A DNA stretch of 45,686 nt. Origin: Euprymna scolopes (Eukaryota; Mollusca; Cephalopoda; Sepiida; Sepiolidae). Below, piece after piece: positions 1 to 8,555 of the stretch (within the stretch, counting starts at the first letter, position 1; every line of letters starts with the position of its first letter). Under the pieces are notes generated by a model. That model saw nothing but the letters and a program-made list of their open reading frames with translations, ran no database searches and was not told where the DNA came from. The translations under genes were made by a program, and so were the position numbers. The stretch lies in NCBI GenBank assembly GCA_024364805.1, contig CM044495.1, forward strand, positions 46,831,483 to 46,877,168, written 5' to 3'.

Positions 1-801
1 CATAAGTTCAATAAAGATGTGTTCAGGAATAGGAGGCGGTTATATCCGGCCACGATATAGAAAATCTGCACAAATATATATAGTTTCCAAAACAGGGACA
101 CAAGTAAAAAGGTTGCTAATATCATAGGAGCACATAAATCTATTAACAATCTTAGACTTTTTAATAAAATCAGCAAAATAAAATAATATATAATATTGTA
201 AAACAGGTTGTAAAATGTCAAAGATCCATTTTGAGACCTTGTGTTGCGATGACCCTACCATGGAGAGAATGGGTCTTAATGGGATATCAGCTTTATGGGT
301 TTTAGGGAGACGATATAGCCTTGGGCGGATAGATCCATAGGGTCTTATCTCACTAGATACGTTCTTCGGAAGTACACCGTTTTTGACCCACTTGACCAGT
401 TTCTTTTGAAATTTAGTTTCCAAGGAGGCGGTTGAATCATGAGTTGCGACAGGGCCCAATTTTTCAAATTTGTCTTTGTCATCTAGTATTATCGACATTT
501 TGTCAACATACTCATGATGGTTCAGTATAACCACCCCTGACCCTTTATCTGGTCTAGTTATAACTAATGATGAGTCTTGTCGCAGAGTTTTAATAACTGC
601 CAAATGCTCCTTGCGCCATTTAAACTCAGAATGCGACACTGGTGTACTGGCATAACTATGAGCAAGGTCATTCAATGTCATCCACATACAGTACTGATTC
701 GCTGTTTGACAGTTCACCAGTGCGGCTAGACAAGCAACTACCTCAAACCAGGATCGAAATCTGACCACCCAAACGAGAGTCGGTGCTTCTAACCATTGCA
801 C
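1..801 (-). mobile_element. Penelope-like element reverse transcriptase fragment
   Basis: Minus-strand coding remnant of a Penelope-like retroelement, cut by the window edge. Reading from 801 downward, recognisable blocks are TRPDKGSGVVILN (about residues 82-94), RLYRLPKTHK (161-170), LRPILSMVGSSQHKVSKW (175-192) and SYDISNLFTCVPV (224-236). The last is the RT motif A region with its aspartate, in the form typical of Penelope-like RTs rather than LINE or LTR RTs. The first ~35 residues look unrelated, so the homologous part probably starts near 690. The reading is broken near its 3' side, and family-like sequence continues to the window edge. The GIY-YIG endonuclease would lie outside. A hammerhead ribozyme lies upstream on the same strand (1016-1056), as known for Penelope-like elements. 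Fossil fragment; family assignment firm from motifs. Confidence 0.85.
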
Positions 802-927
802 TATTCAGTTGTTGCTATGCGGGCAGGGAATTAACAATGTTTTGGCATTGTCCAAATGCCTAATCTCAATTTGTTTACACGTAACAGCATCACTTAATAC
901 GATAATCGTAATCTGTATATGTGCGTA

Positions 928-930
<3 letters not shown>

Positions 931-991
<61 letters not shown>

Positions 992-996
992 ATATT
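931..996. repeat. (TA)n microsatellite
   Basis: Alternating TA run directly bordering the inverted repeat that holds the hammerhead motif. Open frames here are artefacts giving only Tyr-Ile repeats. Confidence 0.95.
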
Positions 997-1117
997 ATTT
1001 TTAAAACATAATTATCCACTGACACGTGTTTCGTCGTCTACGACTCATCAGAGTGGCTGAATCTAGCAAGATGGATAGTTTTTCGTGTCAGTGGATAATT
1101 ATATTTTAAAAATAATA
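993..1117. repeat. 34-bp inverted repeat flanking the hammerhead ribozyme
   Basis: Arms 993-1026 and 1084-1117 are reverse complements with one mismatch, separated by 57 bp. The inner ends read CACTGACACG and CGTGTCAGTG. The right half of the ribozyme (helix III and the 3' helix I strand) lies inside the left arm. This is the kind of repeated or inverted end expected of a Penelope-like pseudo-LTR. Confidence 0.9.
1016..1056 (-). ncRNA. Type I hammerhead ribozyme, Penelope-associated
   Basis: Reading the minus strand: helix I 5' strand CCACT (1056-1052), core CTGATGA (1051-1045), helix II GTCG-TAGA-CGAC (1044-1033), core GAA (1032-1030), helix III ACACGTGT (1029-1022), C at the cleavage position (1021), then helix I 3' strand AGTGG (1020-1016), which pairs perfectly with CCACT. 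All conserved core positions are present. Helix III is a self-complementary octamer, matching the very short helix III reported for Penelope hammerheads that work better as dimers. Predicted self-cleavage lies between 1021 and 1020. The RT fragment at 1-801 is downstream on the same strand. Confidence 0.88.
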
Positions 1118-1277
1118 TATATGCCGCTCCCCATGTGGGAGTACCAAATTGGTTAAAGGGAAAATTATTCCCAACTCGCGTATAGGTAAAAATGCACTTT
1201 CGTTAATAATTGAATTCATTCAAGACGTATCGCAAAAAAAACAAATAATATACTACTATATGATGTTCCTTATAATG

Positions 1278-1280
<3 letters not shown>
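1118..1280. other. Unassigned AT-rich spacer
   Basis: No gene seen. Separates the hammerhead inverted repeat from the next (TA)n run. Confidence 0.6.

Positions 1281-1359
<79 letters not shown>
1281..1359. repeat. (TA)n microsatellite
   Basis: About 79 bp of uninterrupted alternating TA. Confidence 0.97.
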
Positions 1360-1360
<1 letters not shown>

Positions 1361-1361
<1 letters not shown>

Positions 1362-2430
1362 CTCTGTGTTTTCATTTATTATGTTGAAATAAAATTACAT
1401 AGTTACTTATAGTTGACTCTCTAGCCTACAAAAAATATAATCACTTTGATACTCCTAATTCTTTATCAAAATCTTGATCAAATAATAAACACGCTACAAT
1501 AAACTCAATTGGCATACTCCAACATCTATTGATGATGACTCAGATAGGAAAAAGGATGAAATCTACACGGTACATGTGCATACAAACACTAAACTTTCAA
1601 TAAGCAGATTGAATTCACGCTTTTTTCTAAATTACACAATTTTTATACAAAACAATACCTGCTGAAAACATGTGCTATTAAACAATTGAAATAAACTTTT
1701 TAAAAGGGAAAATATTTGATAACAGATTATTTAAATAAGTGAAGCTATTACCATTTATTTTTTTAAACACTTTAATTTTGTTGGACACATACTCCCTCTA
1801 CTAATATATATATATATATATATATATAAAGTAAAATAATTCATAATTTTGAATTGAAAATAAGTTTCAAAAGAAAAAAGAAATAAAATCATGTTCTTTT
1901 TTCCTTATGAAACTGATTTTCAATTCAAAATTATGAATCAGTTTTCTCAATATCAAAATAGCTCTAGGATATCTGTACCTATTGAGCTTATTATATATCT
2001 ACAAGCACTGTTTTCTTTTAATAGTATTAATACATTTACTAATACATTAAAATATCCTCTTCTCTTTGGACACTAGATCTAATTCCCTCAAAAAAAAAAA
2101 TATATATATATACATATACACACACAGTCTTATGATTTTTTTTGTGCCTTGATATTCATATTAAGAACTATTTTTCTATTTATTTCAAAAGAAAAGAAAA
2201 TTTTTGTTATAAATGTCTCGCTGAATTGTATTCGTCTTCAAAAGATCTAGCTAATAATCATTCTTTTAAACATTCATTTTAATTGATTACCTACTAGTTT
2301 TTCGGTTTTCTGATGGGATGATCATCATATTATGTAGAATATCTGCATGAATATAATTACACATGATTTATACTTGCGTAAAAAGGTTATAGTAAACACA
2401 AATATAAATAGAAAGAGGTTTATGTATGCG

Positions 2431-2462
<32 letters not shown>

Positions 2463-2680
2463 GTTTACCAAACTCCTCTGTCTACAGACATGAAACTTAA
2501 TATATAGGTTATCAGAACCTATGCGAAACTTTAGCCGGAAAATGATTGGTGCAAAAGTGTGAAAATTAAAAAAATGGAATTTGCCAAGTAAAGGTTGAAC
2601 GATGTCATTACAAATATGCATGCGTAACGTAATATCTATTGATTCATGTTCAAATTCTTAGCTTTTCGGCAAACATGTCT
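1361..2680. other. AT-rich non-coding stretch with hairpin
   Basis: No supportable gene. Contains short TA runs near 1804-1828, 2099-2112 and 2431-2452. A 31-bp inverted repeat (1839-1869 against 1908-1938, one mismatch seen) can form a hairpin with a ~38-nt loop. Short open frames here are A/T-rich and match nothing recognised. Confidence 0.7.
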
Positions 2681-2682
2681 TC

Positions 2683-2916
2683 ATAGGTCAGGCATTAACG
2701 TCAATAGAAAAAGTAAATCGTAAGCTAAAAGTTTTGGTTTCGATTCTCGGTGGTGGAGTACGAGTCATTTCTTTGTTTTTTAACTTTTCAAATCATTAAT
2801 ATAGATTGGTTCCAGTATGATATTTTGATAAATGTAGATTTTGTATTTATTATTATATCATATTTAAGCGTATTTTATGACCGGGCAATGCCGAACGGCG
2901 TGCTAGTATAATATTT
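2683..2916 (+). mobile_element. tRNA-derived SINE ending in CCGGGCAATGCC tail
   Basis: A tRNA-like head is visible: an A-box-like CATAGGTCAGGCATTAACG (about 2691-2709) and a B-box-like GGTTTCGATTCTCGG (about 2735-2749), followed by an AT-rich body. It ends with ACCGGGCAATGCC...GTGCTAGT around 2880-2909. The same GC-rich tail (CCCGGGCAACGCC type) recurs at 16.4, 17.05 and 30.75 kb, marking a family. Moderately decayed. Confidence 0.6.
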
Positions 2917-3544
2917 CTTTGTTAAAATAGAGAAGAATTCTCTCTTGTATTCCTTGTGCCAGTGATTATATTCCAATACTTAATATCAGTATCACAAGTA
3001 TTGAAACCCATTGGAAGCTATATAAATATATATACAATGGAAATAGAAAAGCCGTTATTCAAAGTTTTGTTTTTATTTTTCAATCTGCAAAGTTTTTCAA
3101 GGTAACTGATTTATATAAATGCATGCAACTCGATATTTGAATCTACATGGAGCGTCTATGACATGAAACTAATATTTTACTTTGTTTTTTCAAAAGTAAC
3201 ATACATGTTCGAATTCAAAATATGTGGTGCATTTTTCATAGGAAATCAATGCTTTCTTTTTATCAATATCAAACTTACATAGTTTTGTTGTCAATTTGGT
3301 ATGAAATAGGTTTTAATTAAAACTCCAGTTTTGTTCGGTTAGTATTAGTGTTCTGATAACGAGATAAATTGTAGAAGCCATTACGTTGTTTAATAGAATT
3401 AGTTTAATAAGTCTAAATAAAGTCAAATTATAAATTTCGTCAGCGATATTTTGAATCAGCAATATAAACTCTGGCACAATTAAAATCAGCATATATTTTA
3501 CAATTTTTTTCCTTTAATGGGTTAATTAATAATAAGCAAACATA
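2917..3544. other. Unassigned AT-rich stretch
   Basis: Nothing recognisable on either strand. Confidence 0.6.
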
Positions 3545-3835
3545 ATTTGAATTTGTATTATTATTTAATGGACTACTGTTTTCATCGTGAGTGTGATTTT
3601 TACATCGTTTCAGTCGATGTAACCTCCGACCTTCTTCAAGTGTATCTTGTCGAATTTAGGAATGTTTTTGTCGAACTCGGAAATTTGGACAGAATTTCGA
3701 GCAGAACCCTTTATTTGCTTCACGGGGGTAGTGTGCTCTTGTTGTATCAGCCATGAATGGATAGAGGTCATAAGTAATTCGTAAATGTATTTTTTCGGTC
3801 ACCCACACTTAGGATTGAACTTTCAACCTTTGTTA
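3545..3835 (-). mobile_element. tRNA-SINE with hammerhead-like 3' domain (SINE-R copy 1)
   Basis: Minus strand. A B-box-like AAGTTCAATCCTAAGTGTGG (about 3826-3807) is followed by a body shared with 31.2-31.4 kb (CCTCTATCCATTCATG, AATAAAGGGTTCTG). Then comes the 3' domain AATTCGACAAGATACAC and a hammerhead-like block: CAC, TTGAAGA, one extra A, stem GGTCG...CGACT, then GAAACGAT (3642-3602). It ends ACTCACGATGAAAACAGTAG. The A-box end is eroded. The family name SINE-R is mine. Confidence 0.6.
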
Positions 3836-3849
3836 TGGAATGGCGAGAA

Positions 3850-4255
3850 TGAGAGAGGGAGATGTGTAAATTATATTGAGACACGTTGACCGGAAGTCAG
3901 CGTCAGCTGATCGGATTGCATGTGAGTCATGTGAGTAGGTTAGCTGAATCGTGGAGATTTGGTTTAGACTTAGAAGAGGACGGACGGTTTCACCGTTGTC
4001 TCCTCCTCTTCACGGGATGGGGGGACGCTGACGTGTGTAGAAACGAGACTAAGAGAAACCATGCAAGCCAGAGATTCACTTTCCATTCTTTCTGCGAGAC
4101 ATCTGGAAAGTAAAATAAACTATAAAACCGATTCCTTGTCTTGGAGTGAAATGAATCTTCGTCCAAAACAGGTACCAGGTCTCCCCTCCAAGGCACGGGA
4201 TGCTACCAGATGGACCAACATCGACGACGCAGAAGGTATGTCCGAAAATACATGA
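3850..4255 (+). other. GC-richer unassigned block, possibly an old element end or exon
   Basis: Markedly less AT-rich than its surroundings. Its right part (about 4090-4230) resembles 41410-41525: both contain ATGAATCTTC followed by an AGATGGACCA motif. A GT donor-like site follows GACGCAGAAG (GTATGTCC, near 4236). Two related copies suggest an interspersed repeat rather than a host exon. Family unknown. A short (CA)n lies at 4262-4278. Confidence 0.35.
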
Positions 4256-4384
4256 CATGATACACACACACACACACAACGGCATATGTGATCATCTAGT
4301 TGTTCTGTCTATTTGTTCATAACGTTAAGTCTGACTAGACGATCACACACGGTCCTCTTTATTAGAGATAACTACGCAATACCT

Positions 4385-4450
4385 TCAGGAGAATATCACT
4401 TTTACAATTGATTTTTCCCAATACTCTAACCACTGTGCCATGGGTCCGCT
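4385..4450 (-). mobile_element. tRNA-like SINE head fragment
   Basis: Minus strand shows a clean A box in ATGGCACAGTGGTTAGAG (about 4442-4425), then TATTGGGAAAAATCAATTG and CTCCTGAAGGT. This is the same head as at 31.19-31.27 kb. It abuts the next entry in the opposite orientation, so the two are a rearranged pair. Confidence 0.55.
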
Positions 4451-4612
4451 CAAAATTCTCTCCAAATTCCTGAGTTTGACAGAAACATTCCCAAATTCGA
4501 CAAGATACACCTGAAGAAGGTCGGAGATTACATCGACCGAAACGTTGTGAAAATGATACTCAAGACGAGAACAGTAATCCGATGAATAATAATACAAATA
4601 ACCAATCCTCAT
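4451..4612 (+). mobile_element. SINE-R 3' domain with hammerhead-like motif (copy 2)
   Basis: Plus strand: AATTCGACAAGATACAC, then CTGAAGA (4511-4517), an extra A, stem GGTCG (4519-4523) and CGACC (4534-4538), GAAA (4539-4542), palindromic ACGT, U, then GTG (4547-4549) pairing with CAC (4508-4510). Best-preserved copy of this motif in the window. Ends with CCAATCCTCATCTC, also seen in the other copies. Confidence 0.6.
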
Positions 4613-5400
4613 CTCAAAAATTCAGAAACGTCGTAATTTGAAGTTAGATCAAATTTAACTATTTTACATAAAAATGTAGATGTACGGGATGAATTACTGT
4701 GATAAATATATCTAAAGTTCTTTAATATTAAATATGAATATAATCCTTAACTATAACGTTAAAACAAAGAAAAAATAAACTGGAATCTTTACTTGTTTTA
4801 TTTTTCTGCATCTGTCATTATTAGAAAAGTAAACAACAATATTAAATTTCTATTTGGCCTGGATTCAAGTACTCGTATTTTTTATATATAGTCAGGTATG
4901 TGCATGGGTTTATAGATGCTTGTGTACAGAATTCATTCCGAACCTAATTAACCGATCGTTATGAATTTTGGAACACTGCTGCTAGACGTGAGGGGTTGTA
5001 ATGTAGACTATATTTAGATTTTAGTTTTATTAAAAAATGGGGTAAACATCCTGCTCGAGAATTCTTTAGAATATGTCTAATGAATTTTCGAGCAGAATAC
5101 ATATCCCAAATAACTAACATTAGGAATATTTCCAGTTTAAACATTTAAATATTTCAGATTTACATTGAATTTCATTTGTAATCATTACACTCTCATGAAA
5201 CAAGCTTAAGAAATTTAAATTCAGAGAATCTTAAGTCTTACATTTGAAACATTTTCTAAAATCTAAATTATAATATTAAATCTTCTTTCACAATCATTAT
5301 TCTATCTAAATTTTAACTATTGTAAAGAAACATAAACTTGGTCCAAAACTGTTCTGCTCGACAAATTCTTTTTATTCGTCCTTGTCAGTCGGTAACACGT
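4613..5400. other. Unassigned AT-rich stretch
   Basis: No gene. A 45-nt imperfect palindrome around 5051-5095 starts CTGCTCGAGAATTC and ends GAATTTTCGAGCAG. Confidence 0.6.
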
Positions 5401-5402
5401 TT

Positions 5403-5460
5403 GTGCTTGGTCTTTTTGGTTAAGATCAAATGTCTGTTGTTAATAGATGCTGTTCTTAGC
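5403..5460 (+). mobile_element. Degenerate U2 snRNA-like head
   Basis: GCTTGGTCTTTTTGGTTAAG followed by ATCAAATGT and CTGTTGTT matches the U2 5' region (known as CGGCCTTTTGGCTAAGATCA and GTATCTGTTCTT) with several differences. It is the first member of the array that follows. Confidence 0.5.
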
Positions 5461-5465
5461 TTTTT

Positions 5466-5699
5466 AAGCTTTTCTTGGCCTTTTGACCAAGATCGAAGTG
5501 TAGTATCTGTTCCGGCAGATACTGCAAGCTATGACTAGCAAAGACCAGATGTGGGGGCAACCCCACATGCCTGACCTTTAACCAGCTCCCATTTCCCACC
5601 TCTCGGGAGCTGGTCCCCTTTTTTCCTTCCCCCTCCCTTCACTCCTCACATTAAAAATCGGCCTTGTGCCTAATTTGCTCGGTGGGGGAGCAAATAAAT
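5466..5699 (+). mobile_element. U2 snRNA-headed repeat, array unit A
   Basis: Starts TTTTCTTGGCCTTTTGACCA, then AGATCGAAGTG and TAGTATCTGTTC, which is the U2 5' domain including the branch-site-recognition segment. It continues CGGCAGATACTGCAAGC, a hairpin GTGGGG-GCAA-CCCCAC, an AGCTCCC...GGGAGCT stem, a CT-rich stretch, ATCGGCCTTGTGCCTAATTT and a tail GGGAGCAAATAAATA. The U2 Sm site and 3' stem-loops are not evident, so this is not a working U2 gene. Unit length is about 232 bp. Confidence 0.65.
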
Positions 5700-5910
5700 A
5701 CCATCTGTTCCGGCAAGTACTGCAAGCAAAGACCATATGTGGGGGCAGCCCCACATCTAAGACCTTGGTCAATGTAGGGGCAACCCTTCATACCAATTGT
5801 CACTATCCAGCTCCCCTACTCCCCGGGGAGTTGGTCCCCATTTTCCCTTCACTCCTCACATAAAAAATCGGCCTTGTGCCTAATTTGCTCGGTAGGGGAG
5901 CAAATAAATA
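5700..5910 (+). mobile_element. U2 snRNA-headed repeat, array unit B (short head)
   Basis: Directly follows the AAATAAATA tail of unit A. Lacks the first part of the U2 head and begins CCATCTGTTCCGGCAAGTAC. It then repeats the hairpin (GTGGGGGCAGCCCCAC), AGCTCCC...GGGAGTT stem, CT-rich run, CGGCCTTGTGCCTAATTTGC and the GGGGAGCAAATAAATA tail. Confidence 0.65.
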
Positions 5911-6057
5911 CTCCTTTTCTTGGCCTTTTGGCCAAGATCAAAGTGTAATATCTGTTCTTACTACAATGCTGTACTTATGTTTGTAACTTTGTGATATAAA
6001 GTGGGGGATCACTTTTCTGCATTAATTTAATGTAAAATGATCACCCACTTTACAACC
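5911..6057 (+). mobile_element. U2 snRNA-headed repeat, array unit C (different body)
   Basis: Begins right after unit B's tail with CTTTTCTTGGCCTTTTGGCC and AAGATCAAAGTG, TAATATCTGTTCTTA. This is the head closest to U2 in the window. The body then differs and carries an imperfect hairpin (AAAGTGGGGGATCA against TGATCACCCACTTT, about 5999-6052). Confidence 0.6.
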
Positions 6058-6310
6058 AGTCAGTCTCAAAGCCATTCACGTCATTCTCCAGATCATTCAA
6101 GTTGTTTTTGAAGGATTCCAGTTATTTTTTAAGCATTCAAGTCATTCTAAAGGTCATTCAATTCATCCTTAAGTTCATTAAAGTCATTCTAAGTCATTTA
6201 CTTTTTATTTATTTAAGTCATTTCAGCCCATTTTTCGGTCATTTTAGCTTATCTTTAAGAATTTCATGTCAATCCAACATTCACCTATTCATTCATTACT
6301 TGAGAGCATG
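6058..6310. repeat. Degenerate TCATTC-based minisatellite
   Basis: Loose tandem array of AAGTCATTC / AGGTCATTCAA-like units of about 10-20 bp. No coding value. Confidence 0.6.
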
Positions 6311-6475
6311 CGACTAATGGCTATCGGCCTTTTTTAAATACTATCAAAATCTGTTTTCACTTTGTAAAGCATACAATTTATAAAAAATATCTGCATTGAT
6401 ACTTTATACAGTATTTATTTTTTAAATACGAAAATGTAGCATCTATTCTATTTATAATAATAATAATAACAATAA

Positions 6476-6602
6476 TCGAAAGCGGTGGAGAGTACTGAAA
6501 TCTGGGGAGACTCGTTGTCATTTAGACTCCAGATAAGTTGTTCTCAGAGAAATCTTTGATGATGGCCTGTGTGATTTCTCGTAGTGATTAAATAATACCA
6601 AC
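6476..6602 (+). mobile_element. LINE C 3' UTR and AAT tail
   Basis: Matches 39898-40060: GGAGA(A)TACTG(G)AAA, then TCTTTGATGATG(G/A)CCTGTGT, ending in a loose (AAT)n tail. Recurrence with the same tail marks it as a LINE 3' end. Confidence 0.55.
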
Positions 6603-6603
6603 A

Positions 6604-6980
6604 ATAATAATAAGAAGAAGAATGAATGCCAAATTATTGATATGGCTTGCCCAAACAATATCAACAGGCAAGAAGAATGAGAAACTACTACGGAACTACC
6701 AGAAACTGAGAGCGGGTATTGCTAGATTGTGGAATAAGAAAACTTCCATCGTGCCAATAATCACAGGTGTGCTTGGCTAAATTCCTGATGATCTCATGAA
6801 ACAGCTGAACTCCTTGGGAATCAGATATAACATCACCGTACTCCAGAAGTCAGCTCTGCTTGGCTCAGGAAACATTCTCCGCCAGGTGTTTTCCATCTAA
6901 TTGACTCTTTGACTATCCTCACTAGCTTTGGTATAACCAGTTTAAAACATCGACATACTGTGAAGTTAATGGAGGAGGAG

Positions 6981-7018
<38 letters not shown>
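6604..7018 (+). mobile_element. LINE C C-terminal fragment with (AAT)n tail
   Basis: Translation around 6660-6897 gives LRNYQKLRAGIARLWNKKTS, IVPIITGVLG, a stop, IPDDLMKQLNSLGIRYNI and LQKSALLGSGNILRQVF. This is the conserved C-terminal segment of a LINE polyprotein (the form usually reading ...W..KT.VVP...GALG...LQ...LLGTA.ILR). One in-frame stop and a shift near the start show it is dead. The 3' end runs into (AAT)n at 6982-7018. Confidence 0.7.
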
Positions 7019-7382
7019 GAACGGAAATTTAGCAAAAACATTAAAAGACTACTCTGCAAATAGAAGTATGAAATGTGAATACTGAATTTTATTGTCAGCG
7101 TTATGATAAATAAATTGTTTCTACTTTGACTTTTTAGAAGTGTTTGGTAAACTAAGAAAATATTTTTGACGTTTTAATACGGATTACTTACAATACCTGT
7201 GTTATTTTCAAAATAGAATTTGATTTCTAAAAAACAAATGTCACTAATTTAACCTATGAAATGAAGTTATCTTGAATAGGTCTATTACTGGAATGATGTG
7301 AATTGTTTATTATTAACATTAAAAATACTAGCAGAAAAATATAATTAGATACATAATAAACAATACTAATGATGTCTCATAA

Positions 7383-7387
<5 letters not shown>
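7019..7387. other. Unassigned AT-rich stretch
   Basis: Nothing recognisable. Confidence 0.6.

Positions 7388-7440
<53 letters not shown>
7388..7440. repeat. (TA)n microsatellite
   Basis: Pure TA run. Confidence 0.97.
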
Positions 7441-7442
<2 letters not shown>

Positions 7443-7985
7443 CGAATAGATTTATCCAACAATCAGCTGGTATGAAAACCTGTGATTAGAATATTACGAC
7501 CAGTAATATTTTGTAAATCTTATATGTATTATCCCATCTAAATAGGAATTGCTCAATATACAGGATAGAGCAAATAAAGCAAATTATAAAAGAAGAATTA
7601 CTCCAAAAATATGTCCAACTTGGATTTCTACCCTATGATGTGGATTACCCAATATACAGCTTGGATCTCATTACCTCACTGCTTTAAAGGACAGTTACCT
7701 TGGATTTTACCGTGCAATTTTGAACTAAACCTTTATATCCTTTTCTTTAATTTCCCCCGCTATGTGACTTCTATTTAATCAATTTTTAATTATGATTTTC
7801 CATATTTAACTGAGTTTAGCAAATAGATATAACGGTATTCACCCTATTTGCTAATATTTTCTCCTCTGAAGAAATGGTAGGCATCGAAACCCTATAGGGT
7901 AAGGAGAAAAACTTTGTAAAGTATTCTTTGTTTACTTGGAATAATAAAAAAATCCTTGACTTAAATAAAGGTTTTTTTTTAATTT
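7441..7985 (+). mobile_element. Ribozyme-bearing repeat between two (TA)n runs
   Basis: About 545 bp bounded on both sides by (TA)n. No coding sequence. Carries the hammerhead motif at 7857-7910 and ends in AATAAAGG plus a T run. Probably a non-autonomous retroelement end of the Penelope or retrozyme kind. That is inferred from the ribozyme alone. Confidence 0.45.
7857..7910 (+). ncRNA. Hammerhead ribozyme motif with 9-bp helix I
   Basis: Helix I 5' strand TTTTCTCCT (7857-7865), core CTGAAGA (7866-7872; position 7 may be any base), helix II region AATGGTAGGCATC (7873-7885; three Watson-Crick pairs plus an A-C closing mismatch), GAA (7886-7888), helix III A-CCC-TATA-GGG-T (7889-7900), A at the cleavage position (7901), helix I 3' strand AGGAGAAAA (7902-7910), fully complementary to the 5' strand. 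Every core base fits. The only weak spot is A at position 10.1, where G is preferred. Confidence 0.75.
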
Positions 7986-7996
7986 CATTGAATCAC

Positions 7997-7997
<1 letters not shown>

Positions 7998-8052
<55 letters not shown>
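7998..8052. repeat. (TA)n microsatellite
   Basis: Pure TA run. Confidence 0.97.
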
Positions 8053-8053
<1 letters not shown>

Positions 8054-8148
8054 CGAGGGTAGATAGAAGAAGAGAGTAAATTCAATTCTATAAGAGGAGA
8101 CTTATTGGGATAATATAAAGCTCAACCAATTCCAATGGAGCTCATATA

Positions 8149-8373
8149 GGAGGCAATAGGAGTGGAAAATGAATTCACAAATTCTATACTTCCCAATATA
8201 TAGTGTGAGTCATTTATTTAATAAGGATATACATACATTTGCACCTTATCTACTCTTCTGATGAGAAGCATTAAGCTTCGGAATACCTTGATATAAAGAG
8301 TCCCATTTATCCCCCAACTAAATTTTTCCAATATATAGTGTTTGTGAATTCATTTTCCACTCTTATTGTCTCC
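8149..8373. repeat. 33-bp inverted repeat enclosing a hammerhead-like motif
   Basis: Arms 8149-8181 and 8341-8373 are near-perfect reverse complements (GAGTGGAAAATGAATTCACA on the left). A direct repeat CCAATATATAGTGT also occurs at about 8193 and 8328. The layout resembles 993-1117: ribozyme motif inside inverted arms. Confidence 0.85.
8252..8301 (+). ncRNA. Hammerhead-like motif, one core change
   Basis: Helix I 5' strand ACTCTT (8252-8257), core CTGATGA (8258-8264), helix II GAAGC-ATTAA-GCTTC (8265-8279), then GGA instead of GAA (8280-8282), helix III ATA...TAT (8283-8294), A at the cleavage position (8295), helix I 3' strand AAGAGT (8296-8301), complementary over all 6 bp. One substitution in the second core strand probably makes this copy inactive; the fold is otherwise complete. 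Confidence 0.65.
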
Positions 8374-8400
8374 TCTCTCTCCCTCTCTCTCTATATATAT

Positions 8401-8552
8401 ATATAATGAATAAATGACAAAAGTATATATTCCAAATTGCATGCTGTTGACCATCTTTCAATCAAAATGCCAACTGAATTAAAGGAATAAGTTGGAAGAT
8501 GACCAACACTATGGAATTTGGAATGTAGACTTTTGCCATTCATTCATTATAT
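8401..8552. repeat. Fold-back hairpin repeat (MITE-like)
   Basis: Arms 8401-8462 and 8491-8552 are ~62-bp reverse complements with several mismatches (ATATAATGAATAAATG against CATTCATTCATTATAT), loop ~28 nt. Nearly the whole element is one hairpin. No coding content. Superfamily not assignable. Confidence 0.75.
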
Positions 8553-8555
8553 GCT

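Noticed and set aside
809-1412. Open frames through the (TA)n runs
   Set aside because: They encode only Tyr-Ile repeats from microsatellite DNA.
5466-5530. Functional U2 snRNA gene
   Set aside because: Only the first ~50 nt resemble U2; the rest of U2 (Sm site, stem-loops III and IV) is not evident and the unit ends in an unrelated tail.
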